NCBI GenBank assembly: GCA_900553255.1 | Contig: USCI01000007.1 | Span: forward strand, 1 to 49,591 | DNA length: 49,591 nucleotides | DNA from: an uncultured Oscillospiraceae bacterium | GTDB lineage: Bacteria > Bacillota > Clostridia > Oscillospirales > Acutalibacteraceae | Direction: 5' to 3' | Shown here: positions 33,744 to 41,156 of the stretch, piece after piece | How positions within the stretch are numbered: position 1 is the first letter of the stretch | How the letters are laid out: every line of letters starts with the position of its first letter | Notes under the pieces: model-generated | The model's database searches: none | Told to the model about the DNA's origin: nothing | The model's input: only the letters and a program-made list of their open reading frames with translations | Translations under genes and position numbers: made by a program

Positions 33744-33928
33744 AGAATATGCGTGGAAGCATTCTATAACGAAGTTGATGAGCAAAATTCCGTTTTTACC
33801 TTTTTTCAATTTCTGACATACTGATAATAGAAGGTAAAGCCTTCAATCAATCAGCCGGAAACCCAATAGAGAACTATGGAATAAAAAAGACCTTTTCGCG
33901 GAAACAAAGAACATTTGAATCCGGCGGA
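33744..33928. other. Gap between the methyltransferase gene and the recombinase remnant
   Basis: About 185 bases of AT-rich sequence holding the right repeat copy (33805-33822) and, after it, a purine-rich stretch with no recognisable coding homology. I see no promoter or terminator. Confidence 0.5.
33805..33822. repeat. Right copy of the 18-base flanking repeat
   Basis: TTCAATTTCTGACATACT; differs at two positions from the copy at 32635-32652. It lies about 60 bases beyond the methyltransferase stop and about 110 before the recombinase remnant. Confidence 0.45.
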
Positions 33929-34689
33929 AAGGACGGAAGAACCAGTCGGAAGCTAACAATCTGCTGGAAATCGTGTTTCCCGCGTTGGGTGTGCGCTTTA
34001 TCGCCATTGCCAACAACTACGACAGCGCCACCAACAACGGAGAGCAACGAGGATTTGGCCATGTTCCCCAATCTGTTTAACGAGTGGTATCCCCGGCAGA
34101 CCAACCGGAAGATCAACGCTGTTATCCAGCACAAGGCGGAAAAGGGGGCGGATTGCTTCCATTCCACCTTATGGCTACCAGAAAGACCTCACGGACATTT
34201 GAAACGGCGGAAAAGGTGCGGCGTATCTTCCGCCTGTACGCTTCCGGCATGGGGCCGGAGCAGATTGCCCCAGGCGAAGCAATCTGGCCAGTTGAAAAAG
34301 AAACTGCCGGCCAAGTGAAAGGAACTGGAACAGGCTAGGAAACGGCTTGCAGAGGTTGACGACCTGATAGCTGCCACCTTTGAGAGCTGGCAACATGAAT
34401 ACTTACAGACGGGCGATTTCAGCAGTTGAACGGGCGGTATCTGGCAGAGCAGGAAACCTTAAAGGCGCGCGCTTCCTGTTTAGAAGCGGAACTTGCCAAG
34501 CAGCAGGACGAGCTTGACAACGTGGGGAACTTCCTCGCTATTGTTGACTGCTATTTAGAGGTGCCGGAACTAACGCCGGAAATCCTGCGGAAATTTGTTC
34601 ACCACATTACAGTGCATGAGCGTTTCGGCGTTTACAAGAAAAAGTTTTACACACAAGATATTGAGGTTACTTCAATTACATCGGAATGA
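33929..34689 (+). pseudogene. Decayed large serine recombinase (Tn4451/TnpX-like, resolvase plus DUF4368)
   Basis: Read across frames this stretch spells one protein family in order: NNLLEIVFPALGVRFIAIAN then NYDSATNNG (resolvase core), a shift, NEDLAMFPNLFNEWYPRQTN, a shift, ASIPPYGYQKDLTDI, a shift, ETAEKVRRIFRLYASGMGPE, then QLKKKLPAK, an in-frame TGA at about 34317, KELEQARKRLAEVDDLIA, a shift, and the C-terminal NGRYLAEQETLKARAS to HITVHERFGVYKKKFY (intact from 34426). The N-terminal part with the catalytic Ser and most of the central zinc-ribbon region are missing. At least three frameshifts, one stop and deletions mean no active enzyme. It marks a former integrative or conjugative element. 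GC is higher than in the neighbouring methyltransferase. Confidence 0.85.
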
Positions 34690-34693
34690 TACA

Positions 34694-34732
34694 GTAAACG
34701 GAAGGCGTATCTTTGGATATGCCTTCCGTTAC
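34694..34732 (+). terminator. Stem-loop after the recombinase remnant
   Basis: GTAAACGGAAGGCGTATC pairs with GATATGCCTTCCGTTAC with one extra A and a G-U type mismatch. It is likely to be the old terminator of the recombinase gene or element. Confidence 0.55.
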
Positions 34733-34755
34733 AAGTCAACTATACATCCTTATTA

Positions 34756-34777
34756 AGCCGGGACTTTGCTCCCGGCT
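34756..34777. terminator. Terminator between the element remnant and the ABC permease gene
   Basis: A perfect 8-bp stem (34756-34763 with 34770-34777, loop CTTTGC). The + side has CTTTTG and the minus side TTAATAA, so it may act on both strands; it lies just after the minus-strand permease stop. Confidence 0.55.
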
Positions 34778-34791
34778 CTTTTGTATTCGTT

Positions 34792-37700
34792 CTATTCACC
34801 GGCCTTCATGGACTCCACCATGTCGACTGCCTTTAGCTTCCGGTACATGACCAGATTGACCAGGGCGGAAAACACCATCGTCAAGGCGGCGGCAAATACA
34901 TAGCTGGTCCACTTGATGGTACGGCCGAACATCACCATGTCCACTTCGGCCGTTTTCACCACGAAGGCGTGCAGGAAGATGCCGAACACCAGGCCCACGA
35001 CTGTGCCGATCAAACTGAGCAGCAGGGTCTCCCGATAGACGTAAGCGCACACCTCGCGGTTGTAGAACCCGAGCACCTTGATGGTGGCGATTTCCTTCTG
35101 CCGTTCGGTAATATTGATATTGGTGAGGTTATACAGTACCACAAACGCCAGCAGTCCGGCGGAAATAATCAGGACGATCACGATATAATCGATGTTGCCG
35201 ATGACATCTGCAAAGGAACTGCTCAGGTCGGTAGTGAACTGCACAGAGGAGACGTCGTCGATTGCCAGAAGTGCTTTGGACAGATCGTCACGAGCCTGTG
35301 CCGAGGTGTCGGTGAGGAGGCTCAGGACGGTGGAATACTCCGGCGAGCTGCCGTAAAGCGACTGGTACAGCGCGGGAGACATGTAGGCGTAGCTATACAG
35401 GTAGTTTTCGGTCACACCGCTGACCGTGGCGGTGGCCGCTTTTCCGTCGGCGTTTTTTATGGTGATGGACGAGCCGGCCCGCACGCCAAGCTGCTCTGCC
35501 AGCTTTTCGGTGAGCACTACCTGATCCTCGGTAAACGACAGGGCTTCACCGCTGCGGCGATCCTGCAAATGAATGAACTGCGGCAGATCACCGGCCCGTT
35601 CCGGTACAAACAGGGTAACGTCCTTGGTGGTATCCTCAACGGTGACTTCGCCGTTTTCCTGATGTACCGGCAGGGAGGCTTGAATCTTGCCAGTGTCGCC
35701 TAAAATGGCCTGCAGTGCCGGCTCCTGCAAGGAGTCGCCGTCCGTCAGGGAAGCCATCATGTTGTACTGACAGATATCTTCGTACTGCTTGCTGATGATA
35801 TCCTGGATGGAATCCCGCAGGCCGAAGCCGGTCAGCAACAGGCCGGTACAGCCGGCGATGCCGATGACGGTCATGAAAAAGCGCTTTTTGTAGCGCAGCA
35901 GATTGCGTACCGTCACCTTTTTGGTGAAGCTGAGATGCTTCCAGATGAAGGGGATGTGCTCGAGAAACACCCGCTTGCCGGGTTTCGGAGCGCGGGGGAG
36001 CATCAGCCGCGCCGGGCATTCCATCAGCGTGCTGTAGCAGGCGCCGATGGTGGCCAGAAGGGTGCAGATTACCGCCGCCAGCGAGGAAACCAGTGCATAG
36101 GGGATACGGAACGGCGCGCTGAAAGCGGGCAGGGTATACATGATGTCATAGGCGCCCCAGATTACCCGCGGGAAAACCTGGAAGCCGACCACCAGCCCGA
36201 AGAAGCTGCCGAGAATGCTGGCTGTGGCGGCATACAGCACGTATTTCATCGCGATGGTCAGCTTGCCGTAGCCCAGCGCCTTCAGGGTGCCGATCTGGGT
36301 GCGCTGCTCCTCGATCATACGGGTCATGGTGGTCAGGGCGACCAGTGCGGCGACCAGAAAGAAGAATACCGGGAAAACCTTAGCGATGGCCTCCACTTTG
36401 TCGGCGTTGCTGCCAAAGCTGACATAGCTGGCCACCGTGTCCCGGCCGAGCACGTACCATTCCGGCATTTCGATGGCGTCGATATCCGCCTGGGCGTCGT
36501 TGAGCTTCTGGAGGGCGTCGTTCAGCTCTTCGTCCGCCTGCTGCTTGTTCTTCTCGTATTCCGCCTCACCGTCGGCGAGTTCCTGCTCGGCATCCTTAAG
36601 CTGTTCTTCACCGGAAAGAAGCTCCGCCTCGGCATCGTCCAGCTTTTCCTGGGCGGCGGCAAACTCCGCTTCCGCCTGTTCTTTGCCGTCGGCGAGCTCC
36701 TGCTCACCGGCCAGCAGCAGGCTTTCCTGCTGCTGGACAAGCGCCGCTTTTTCATCATAGTCCTTAAGCGCGGCCTCATAAGCCGCTTTACCGCTTTCCA
36801 GCTGCGGCTGGAGCTGAGCCGCCTGGTCGGTCAGCCCGGCTTCCAGAAGAGCGGCGATGGTAGCCTCGAGCTGATCCAGCTCGCTCTTGGAATTGTCGAG
36901 CTGCTGCTTATAAAGGGCAAGCCCGTCCTTGGCTTCGTCAAGGGCGGCTTTGCCGTCGGTAAGCTCCTGCTCTTTTTCGGCAATGGTCGCAGCATAGTCG
37001 TCCCGCTGCTTCTGCAGCTCCGCCTTGCCGCTTTCCCATTCTTCGCGCCCGCTTTCCAACTCGGCCTTGCCGTCCGCAATTTCCTGCCGGGCCTGCTCCA
37101 GCTGCGCGAGAGCGTCTGCCAGCTTGTCGTCGGCCTCCTGTTTGCTGTCGTTGTATTCCTGCCGGGCGTCGTCCAGTTCGGCCTGCGCTTCACCAACCAC
37201 GTCATTGTAGCGGATTTCTGCCCGCTCATCCGACAGCGCCTCCAGACGATCCTTTACCGGCTGAATTGCGTCGGTATAGTCATCCGAATAGGTGAGCAGC
37301 TCTTTGGCGCCGTCAACCAGCAGATAAATTTCGGTATATACCTCCGAAGAAAAGGCGTCCTGCGGGACGTACAGCACCACCTGAACGGTACCGGTGCCGA
37401 CCGAGCTGGATTCCCTTTCCACCGAGAAATAATAGGTGCTGTGCACCGTGCCCACGACCGTAAACTCGTTTACGGCGAGCATGCCGTCATCCTCAGGGCC
37501 GGTCACCGTGACGACCGAGCCCGGTGCGATGCCGGTGCTGCCCGTCTGGTCGGTGACCACAACACACTCGTCCGCCTTTTCCGGCAGACGCCCGTCCACC
37601 AGCTGTACCCGGTTGATATATTCGGCACCGTCCTGCCCGAACGGCAGGCTGTGGAAGCGGGTGACGACGTCCGCACGTTCGTCGATATCGGTCAGTTTAT

Positions 37701-37983
37701 CGGTGTTATAGGCGGGCATCACCGCCTGCACGCCCTCGGTTTCACGCAGTACCGTGCAGTCGTCCTCGGTCAGCCCCAGCGTAGAAACCACCCGGAGATC
37801 CATCAGGCTGTTTTCGTCGAAATAGTTGTCCATCGACAGCCGCATATCCGGCGTGGTGGCGAGGAGTCCGGCCAGGAATCCGACACCGAGAGCCACGATG
37901 GCAAAAATGGCCAGAAACCGGCTCAGGCTTTGCCGCACTTCGCGATAAAGCGTCTTACGGAATGTCCTTTTCACGGTTACCAC
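34792..37983 (-). CDS. FtsX-family ABC transporter permease with a long extracellular coiled coil
   Basis: 1063 residues. A membrane helix at about 24-45 (FLAIFAIVALGVGFLAGLLA) leads to a MacB-like periplasmic domain, then about 250 residues of heptad-rich coiled coil (about 265-520) full of AELxxGKAEL-like repeats. Three helices of the first FtsX domain follow (about 550-690, with EEQRTQIGTLKALGYGKL), then a second extracellular domain, and three helices of the second FtsX domain (about 925-1050, with ERQKEIATIKVLGF). FtsX/MacB proteins are mechanotransmitting exporters or stress pumps; the cargo is unknown. The GTG at 37983 follows GGAAAGG and overlaps the ATPase gene by seven bases; GTG at 37974 is an alternative. 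Confidence 0.92.
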   Translation of the reverse strand: MVTVKRTFRKTLYREVRQSLSRFLAIFAIVALGVGFLAGLLATTPDMRLSMDNYFDENSLMDLRVVSTLGLTEDDCTVLRETEGVQAVMPAYNTDKLTDIDERADVVTRFHSLPFGQDGAEYINRVQLVDGRLPEKADECVVVTDQTGSTGIAPGSVVTVTGPEDDGMLAVNEFTVVGTVHSTYYFSVERESSSVGTGTVQVVLYVPQDAFSSEVYTEIYLLVDGAKELLTYSDDYTDAIQPVKDRLEALSDERAEIRYNDVVGEAQAELDDARQEYNDSKQEADDKLADALAQLEQARQEIADGKAELESGREEWESGKAELQKQRDDYAATIAEKEQELTDGKAALDEAKDGLALYKQQLDNSKSELDQLEATIAALLEAGLTDQAAQLQPQLESGKAAYEAALKDYDEKAALVQQQESLLLAGEQELADGKEQAEAEFAAAQEKLDDAEAELLSGEEQLKDAEQELADGEAEYEKNKQQADEELNDALQKLNDAQADIDAIEMPEWYVLGRDTVASYVSFGSNADKVEAIAKVFPVFFFLVAALVALTTMTRMIEEQRTQIGTLKALGYGKLTIAMKYVLYAATASILGSFFGLVVGFQVFPRVIWGAYDIMYTLPAFSAPFRIPYALVSSLAAVICTLLATIGACYSTLMECPARLMLPRAPKPGKRVFLEHIPFIWKHLSFTKKVTVRNLLRYKKRFFMTVIGIAGCTGLLLTGFGLRDSIQDIISKQYEDICQYNMMASLTDGDSLQEPALQAILGDTGKIQASLPVHQENGEVTVEDTTKDVTLFVPERAGDLPQFIHLQDRRSGEALSFTEDQVVLTEKLAEQLGVRAGSSITIKNADGKAATATVSGVTENYLYSYAYMSPALYQSLYGSSPEYSTVLSLLTDTSAQARDDLSKALLAIDDVSSVQFTTDLSSSFADVIGNIDYIVIVLIISAGLLAFVVLYNLTNINITERQKEIATIKVLGFYNREVCAYVYRETLLLSLIGTVVGLVFGIFLHAFVVKTAEVDMVMFGRTIKWTSYVFAAALTMVFSALVNLVMYRKLKAVDMVESMKAGE

Positions 37984-38681
37984 TCAATCCTTTCCACCGG
38001 CGTCGGATTCGGATTGACTTCATTAGACAGGATCGTGCCGCTCTTGACCCGGATGATGCGGTCGGCCATGCCGGTGAGCGCCTGATTGTGGGTAATGACG
38101 ATGACCGTCCGGCCGGTGTTGCGGCAGGTGTCCTGCAGCAGTTTGAGGATGGTTTTGCCGGTGTTGTAGTCGAGCGCGCCGGTCGGTTCGTCACACAGCA
38201 GAATTTTTGGGTTTTTGGCCAGCGCCCGGGCGATGGATACCCGCTGCTGTTCGCCGCCTGAAAGCTGCGCGGGGAAGTTGTTGAGGCGGTCTTCCAGGCC
38301 GACCTCCCGGAGCATTTCGCGCGCGTCGAGAGGGTCGCGGCAGATTTCCGATGCCAGTTCGACATTTTCCAGCGCGGTCAGGTTCTGCACAAGATTGTAA
38401 AACTGGAAAACAAACCCGACATCGTAGCGGCGGTATTCGGTCAGCTGCTTTTGGTTATAGCGGCTGACCTCGCTGCCGTCAAGCCAGATGGAGCCCTCGT
38501 CGCAGGTGTCCATGCCGCCGAGCATGTTCAGGATGGTGGTTTTACCGGCACCGCTTGGGCCGACGATTACGGTAAATTCGCCTTTTTCGATATGAAAGGA
38601 CACCTTATTGGCTGCAGCAATCCGCTGCTCGCCCATCTGGTAGTACTTGCAGACGTCCTGAAAACAAACAAAACCTTCCAT
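37977..38681 (-). CDS. ABC transporter ATP-binding protein (MacB/LolD type)
   Basis: 234 residues. Walker A VGPSGAGKTTILNMLG (about 39-54), signature QLSGGEQQRVSIARAL (about 143-158), Walker B ILLCDEPTGALDYNTGK (about 164-180) and the H-loop in VIVITHNQAL. The DEPTGALD variant is typical of MacB/LolD/BceA-type exporters and matches the FtsX permease translated with it. The ATG at 38681 follows AAAGGGGCGGG; the open frame extends 165 bases upstream without a ribosome site. No histidine kinase or response regulator is adjacent, so a classical bacitracin-sensing module is unlikely. Confidence 0.94.
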   Translation of the reverse strand: MEGFVCFQDVCKYYQMGEQRIAAANKVSFHIEKGEFTVIVGPSGAGKTTILNMLGGMDTCDEGSIWLDGSEVSRYNQKQLTEYRRYDVGFVFQFYNLVQNLTALENVELASEICRDPLDAREMLREVGLEDRLNNFPAQLSGGEQQRVSIARALAKNPKILLCDEPTGALDYNTGKTILKLLQDTCRNTGRTVIVITHNQALTGMADRIIRVKSGTILSNEVNPNPTPVERIEW

Positions 38682-38769
38682 TTGGTTTCCCGCCCCTTTT
38701 CTTTCCTTTACACCTATTTTTATTTTACAACCACAGGGCGGGAAATTTGTGAATAGACTGCTAAAGTTT

Positions 38770-39615
38770 TTACATCTTTTGCAGACGAGCGGCCGCGGTG
38801 CTGCCGATTTCGGGGGAGGATTCGCCGGCGGGGCCGCGCAGGGCAAATTCCTGCGCGTAATCGGGAAGAATTTCGGTCATGCCGTTTCGGTAGCGCAGCG
38901 GAACATGCTGCATCTGCAGCCGGAGATTCTGCCGTTCTTTGATGGCGATGCTCTCGTAGAAGGCCTTCCACAGGCGGCGCCAGGCGGTTTCCCCCTCGGC
39001 GAAGCCGGGCAGCCGCAGGGAAGAAGCGTCGGCAAGCACCCATTCATGTGTATCGAATACGCCGACCGCCTGATGGGTGCGATCGTGCAGAAGGAAGGGC
39101 TGGATCTGGTAGCGTGCGGCAAAGTGCGGCATGAGCAGCGGCAGCACAAAGCCCTTCGGCTCGATCGCGGCGTAATAAATGCCGCCTTCCAGGCGGGAAA
39201 AACGAACAAACTGGATCAGGTGCGTGGCCTCGTTGCCCAGACGCAGCGCGAGCGCATTCACCTCGGCGACGCAGTCGGCGGTAAGGCTGTGGACAATGGC
39301 CTTGCCGATGCGCATGCCGAGGCGGATATAACGGTACAGAACCGCGCTGCCGGAGGGGCTTTCGGCCCAAAAAGCCTTGCACACCGTCTCGTAGGCTTCC
39401 TGTCCCATCGTGCGGCGTATCCCTTCCTCAGTACGCCGCGCCTGTGCTTCGTCGGTTTCCACCGGCAGATAGGTTATCCCGAACTGCTGCTGCACACCGT
39501 CCTGTGATTCCACCGAAAGCGGGGCCGGCCGGTGGAGATAGGATACGAATACCGCGCTGAGAAACCCGTCAAAGCTCCCGTCATAGAGCAGCACTACATC
39601 TGACCGGTCAGGCAT
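38770..39615 (-). CDS. DUF4130 family putative DNA repair protein (TIGR03915 type)
   Basis: 281 residues. The N-terminal VLLYDGSFDGFLSAVFVSYL (about 8-27) and the central TRFSRLEGGIYYAAIEPKG-like block (here VRFSRLEGGIYYAAIEPKG, about 147-165), followed by HFAARYQIQPFLLHDRTH, are the signature of DUF4130. Such proteins are encoded beside a radical SAM protein, or fused to uracil-DNA glycosylase domains in other bacteria, and are predicted to act in DNA metabolism; no activity is established. The ATG at 39615 follows GGGAGGTG and lies inside the end of the radical SAM gene (22-base overlap), so the two are coupled and share its SOS-type promoter. Confidence 0.88.
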   Translation of the reverse strand: MPDRSDVVLLYDGSFDGFLSAVFVSYLHRPAPLSVESQDGVQQQFGITYLPVETDEAQARRTEEGIRRTMGQEAYETVCKAFWAESPSGSAVLYRYIRLGMRIGKAIVHSLTADCVAEVNALALRLGNEATHLIQFVRFSRLEGGIYYAAIEPKGFVLPLLMPHFAARYQIQPFLLHDRTHQAVGVFDTHEWVLADASSLRLPGFAEGETAWRRLWKAFYESIAIKERQNLRLQMQHVPLRYRNGMTEILPDYAQEFALRGPAGESSPEIGSTAAARLQKM

Positions 39616-40901
39616 TGCTGACGCACCTCCCTTTCCGGAAGCAGGCCGGTGACATCGGACCAGGACAGCTGCCGCCCGAGGCTGTCCGGCATCCGGTCGG
39701 GGGAAATCCGGTTACCGGTGACCAGATTGCGGTAGATGGCTTCGGGTGTAAAACGCACCCCGGGCATCATCTGCCCGCGGCAGGTGATGAAATAGGCGGC
39801 GCGCTTTAGGACAACGCCGAGCTTTTTCAGCCCCTCAAAGGACAGCGTACCCACCCGCCGGGCGGAGAGGATGCGTGCGGCGGACTTGACGCCGATTCCC
39901 GGTACCCGCAGCAGCGTTTCCTTGTCGGCGCGGTTGACCTCGACCGGAAACTGGTCGAGATGCCGCAGCGCCCAGTGGCATTTCGGATCCAGCAGGGGAT
40001 CGAGTGAGGGATGCTCCTCGTCGAGCAGTTCCTCCACGCGGAACCCATAAAAGCGCATCAGCCAGTCCACCTGGTACAGCCGGTGCTCCCGCAGCAGCGG
40101 CGGCGGGACATTCTGCGGCAGCAACGCATTGGTGCCTACCGGAATGTAGGCGGAGAAAAAGACCCGTTTGAGGGCATACTTTTTGTACAGGCTCTGCGAC
40201 AGGCGCAGGATCTGAAAATCGGTGTCCGGCGTCGCGCCGATAATCATTTGGGTGCTCTGGCCGGCCGGGACAAAGGCGGGGGCATGCCGGTAAACCGCCA
40301 GCTCCTCTTTATTCTGGCGGATCCCGTCCCGAATCCGGGTCATCGGCCGCAGGATGGCGTCCTTGCTCTTGTTGGGGGCAAACTGTGAAAGACTGCGTTC
40401 GCTGGGCATTTCGATATTAACGCTCATCCGGTCGCAGAGCATGCCGAGCTTCTGCACCAGCTCCGGCGAGCAGCCCGGAATGGCCTTGGCGTGGATATAG
40501 CCGTTGAAGCGGTACTCCCCGCGCAGCAGCTCGAGCACCCGGCACATCTGTTCCATCGTGTAATCCGGGTTCTTGCGCACGCCGGAGCTCAGGAACAGCC
40601 CCTCGATATAATTCCGGCGGTAAAACTCAATGGTCAGCGTGGCAAGCTCTTCCGGCGTAAAGCTGGCCCGCGGCACGTCGTTTGAGCAGCGGTTCACGCA
40701 GTACTGACAGTCATAGATGCAGCTATTGGACATGAGTACCTTGAGCAGCGAAATGCAGCGGCCGTCCGCCGAAAAGCTGTGGCAGATGCCCGCGATGGCG
40801 GTGGTGCCGAGCATGCCGGGCTTGGGTCCGCGGTCCACCCCGCTGGAGGTGCAGGCAACATCGTATTTGGCGGAATCGGTGAGGATCTGCAGCTTATCCA
40901 T
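39594..40901 (-). CDS. Putative DNA modification/repair radical SAM protein (TIGR03916 type)
   Basis: 435 residues. The radical SAM cluster is CIYDCQYC (CxxxCxxC, about 64-71), in SNSCIYDCQYCVNRCSND, followed by a barrel with the GLFLSSGVRKNPDYTMEQM block. Near the C-terminus (about 325-365) a helix-hairpin-helix pair, NRADKETLLRVPGIGVKSAA, gives DNA binding. Members pair with DUF4130 proteins and are predicted to repair or modify DNA; the lesion is unknown. The ATG at 40901 is chosen because the family starts at MDKLQILTDSAKYD; GGAGGGG lies 15 bases upstream and GGAG closer. Two LexA-type boxes overlap the promoter. First gene of the two-gene operon. Confidence 0.9.
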   Translation of the reverse strand: MDKLQILTDSAKYDVACTSSGVDRGPKPGMLGTTAIAGICHSFSADGRCISLLKVLMSNSCIYDCQYCVNRCSNDVPRASFTPEELATLTIEFYRRNYIEGLFLSSGVRKNPDYTMEQMCRVLELLRGEYRFNGYIHAKAIPGCSPELVQKLGMLCDRMSVNIEMPSERSLSQFAPNKSKDAILRPMTRIRDGIRQNKEELAVYRHAPAFVPAGQSTQMIIGATPDTDFQILRLSQSLYKKYALKRVFFSAYIPVGTNALLPQNVPPPLLREHRLYQVDWLMRFYGFRVEELLDEEHPSLDPLLDPKCHWALRHLDQFPVEVNRADKETLLRVPGIGVKSAARILSARRVGTLSFEGLKKLGVVLKRAAYFITCRGQMMPGVRFTPEAIYRNLVTGNRISPDRMPDSLGRQLSWSDVTGLLPEREVRQQCLTGQM

Positions 40902-40940
40902 GAGCTCCAAAGCAGGCCCCTCCTTTACAGTGTCAGATAC

Positions 40941-40969
40941 AGTATAGAACATTCGTTCTGATTTGTCAA
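40941..40969 (-). promoter_or_regulatory. Sigma-A promoter of the radical SAM/DUF4130 operon
   Basis: Read on the minus strand: TTGACA (40969-40964), exactly 17 bases, TATACT (40946-40941); a near-consensus promoter. Confidence 0.85.
40947..40958. promoter_or_regulatory. LexA (SOS) box 1 within the promoter spacer
   Basis: GAACATTCGTTC: the palindrome GAAC-N4-GTTC of the Firmicutes LexA/DinR operator (CGAACRNRYGTTYG), lying exactly between the -10 and -35 elements, where LexA binding would block polymerase. Confidence 0.7.
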
Positions 40970-40979
40970 ACATTTGTTC
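40968..40979. promoter_or_regulatory. LexA (SOS) box 2 overlapping the -35
   Basis: AAACATTTGTTC, one base from the perfect GAAC-N4-GTTC palindrome; its centre is 21 bases (two helical turns) from box 1 and it overlaps the TTGACA by two bases. The spacing suggests two LexA dimers on one face of the DNA. Confidence 0.6.
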
Positions 40980-41098
40980 TTATGCCCGGAAAAACAGAAA
41001 AGAAAAGACGGCTTTCGCAGAAAAACGGGAAATACTTTTGAAGGAAAGAAAAACAGAAGGTGTTCAAATCGGACGAAGAAGGGCGTTTAAGCTGGTTT

Positions 41099-41110
41099 TG
41101 CACATGTGCA
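41099..41110. promoter_or_regulatory. Perfect 12-bp palindrome upstream of cellobiose phosphorylase
   Basis: TGCACATGTGCA, about 47 bases before the ATG. A possible operator; no regulator gene is adjacent and no clear promoter is visible beside it. Confidence 0.3.
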
Positions 41111-41156
41111 TCGGCACAAGCCTTTCGTGCAGATGAGAAAGGAATGGGGCAGAAGC

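Noticed and set aside
34426..34689. 87-codon open frame as an independent small gene
   Set aside because: It is the in-frame C-terminal piece of the broken serine recombinase, not a separate gene.
35935..38085. 716-codon + strand open frame opposite the FtsX permease
   Set aside because: Low-complexity Leu/Phe/Arg composition produced by the coiled-coil codons read backwards; no start site.
37977..38681. BceAB-type bacitracin resistance module
   Set aside because: The permease has an unusual long coiled coil and no histidine kinase or response regulator lies nearby, so that specific function is not supported.
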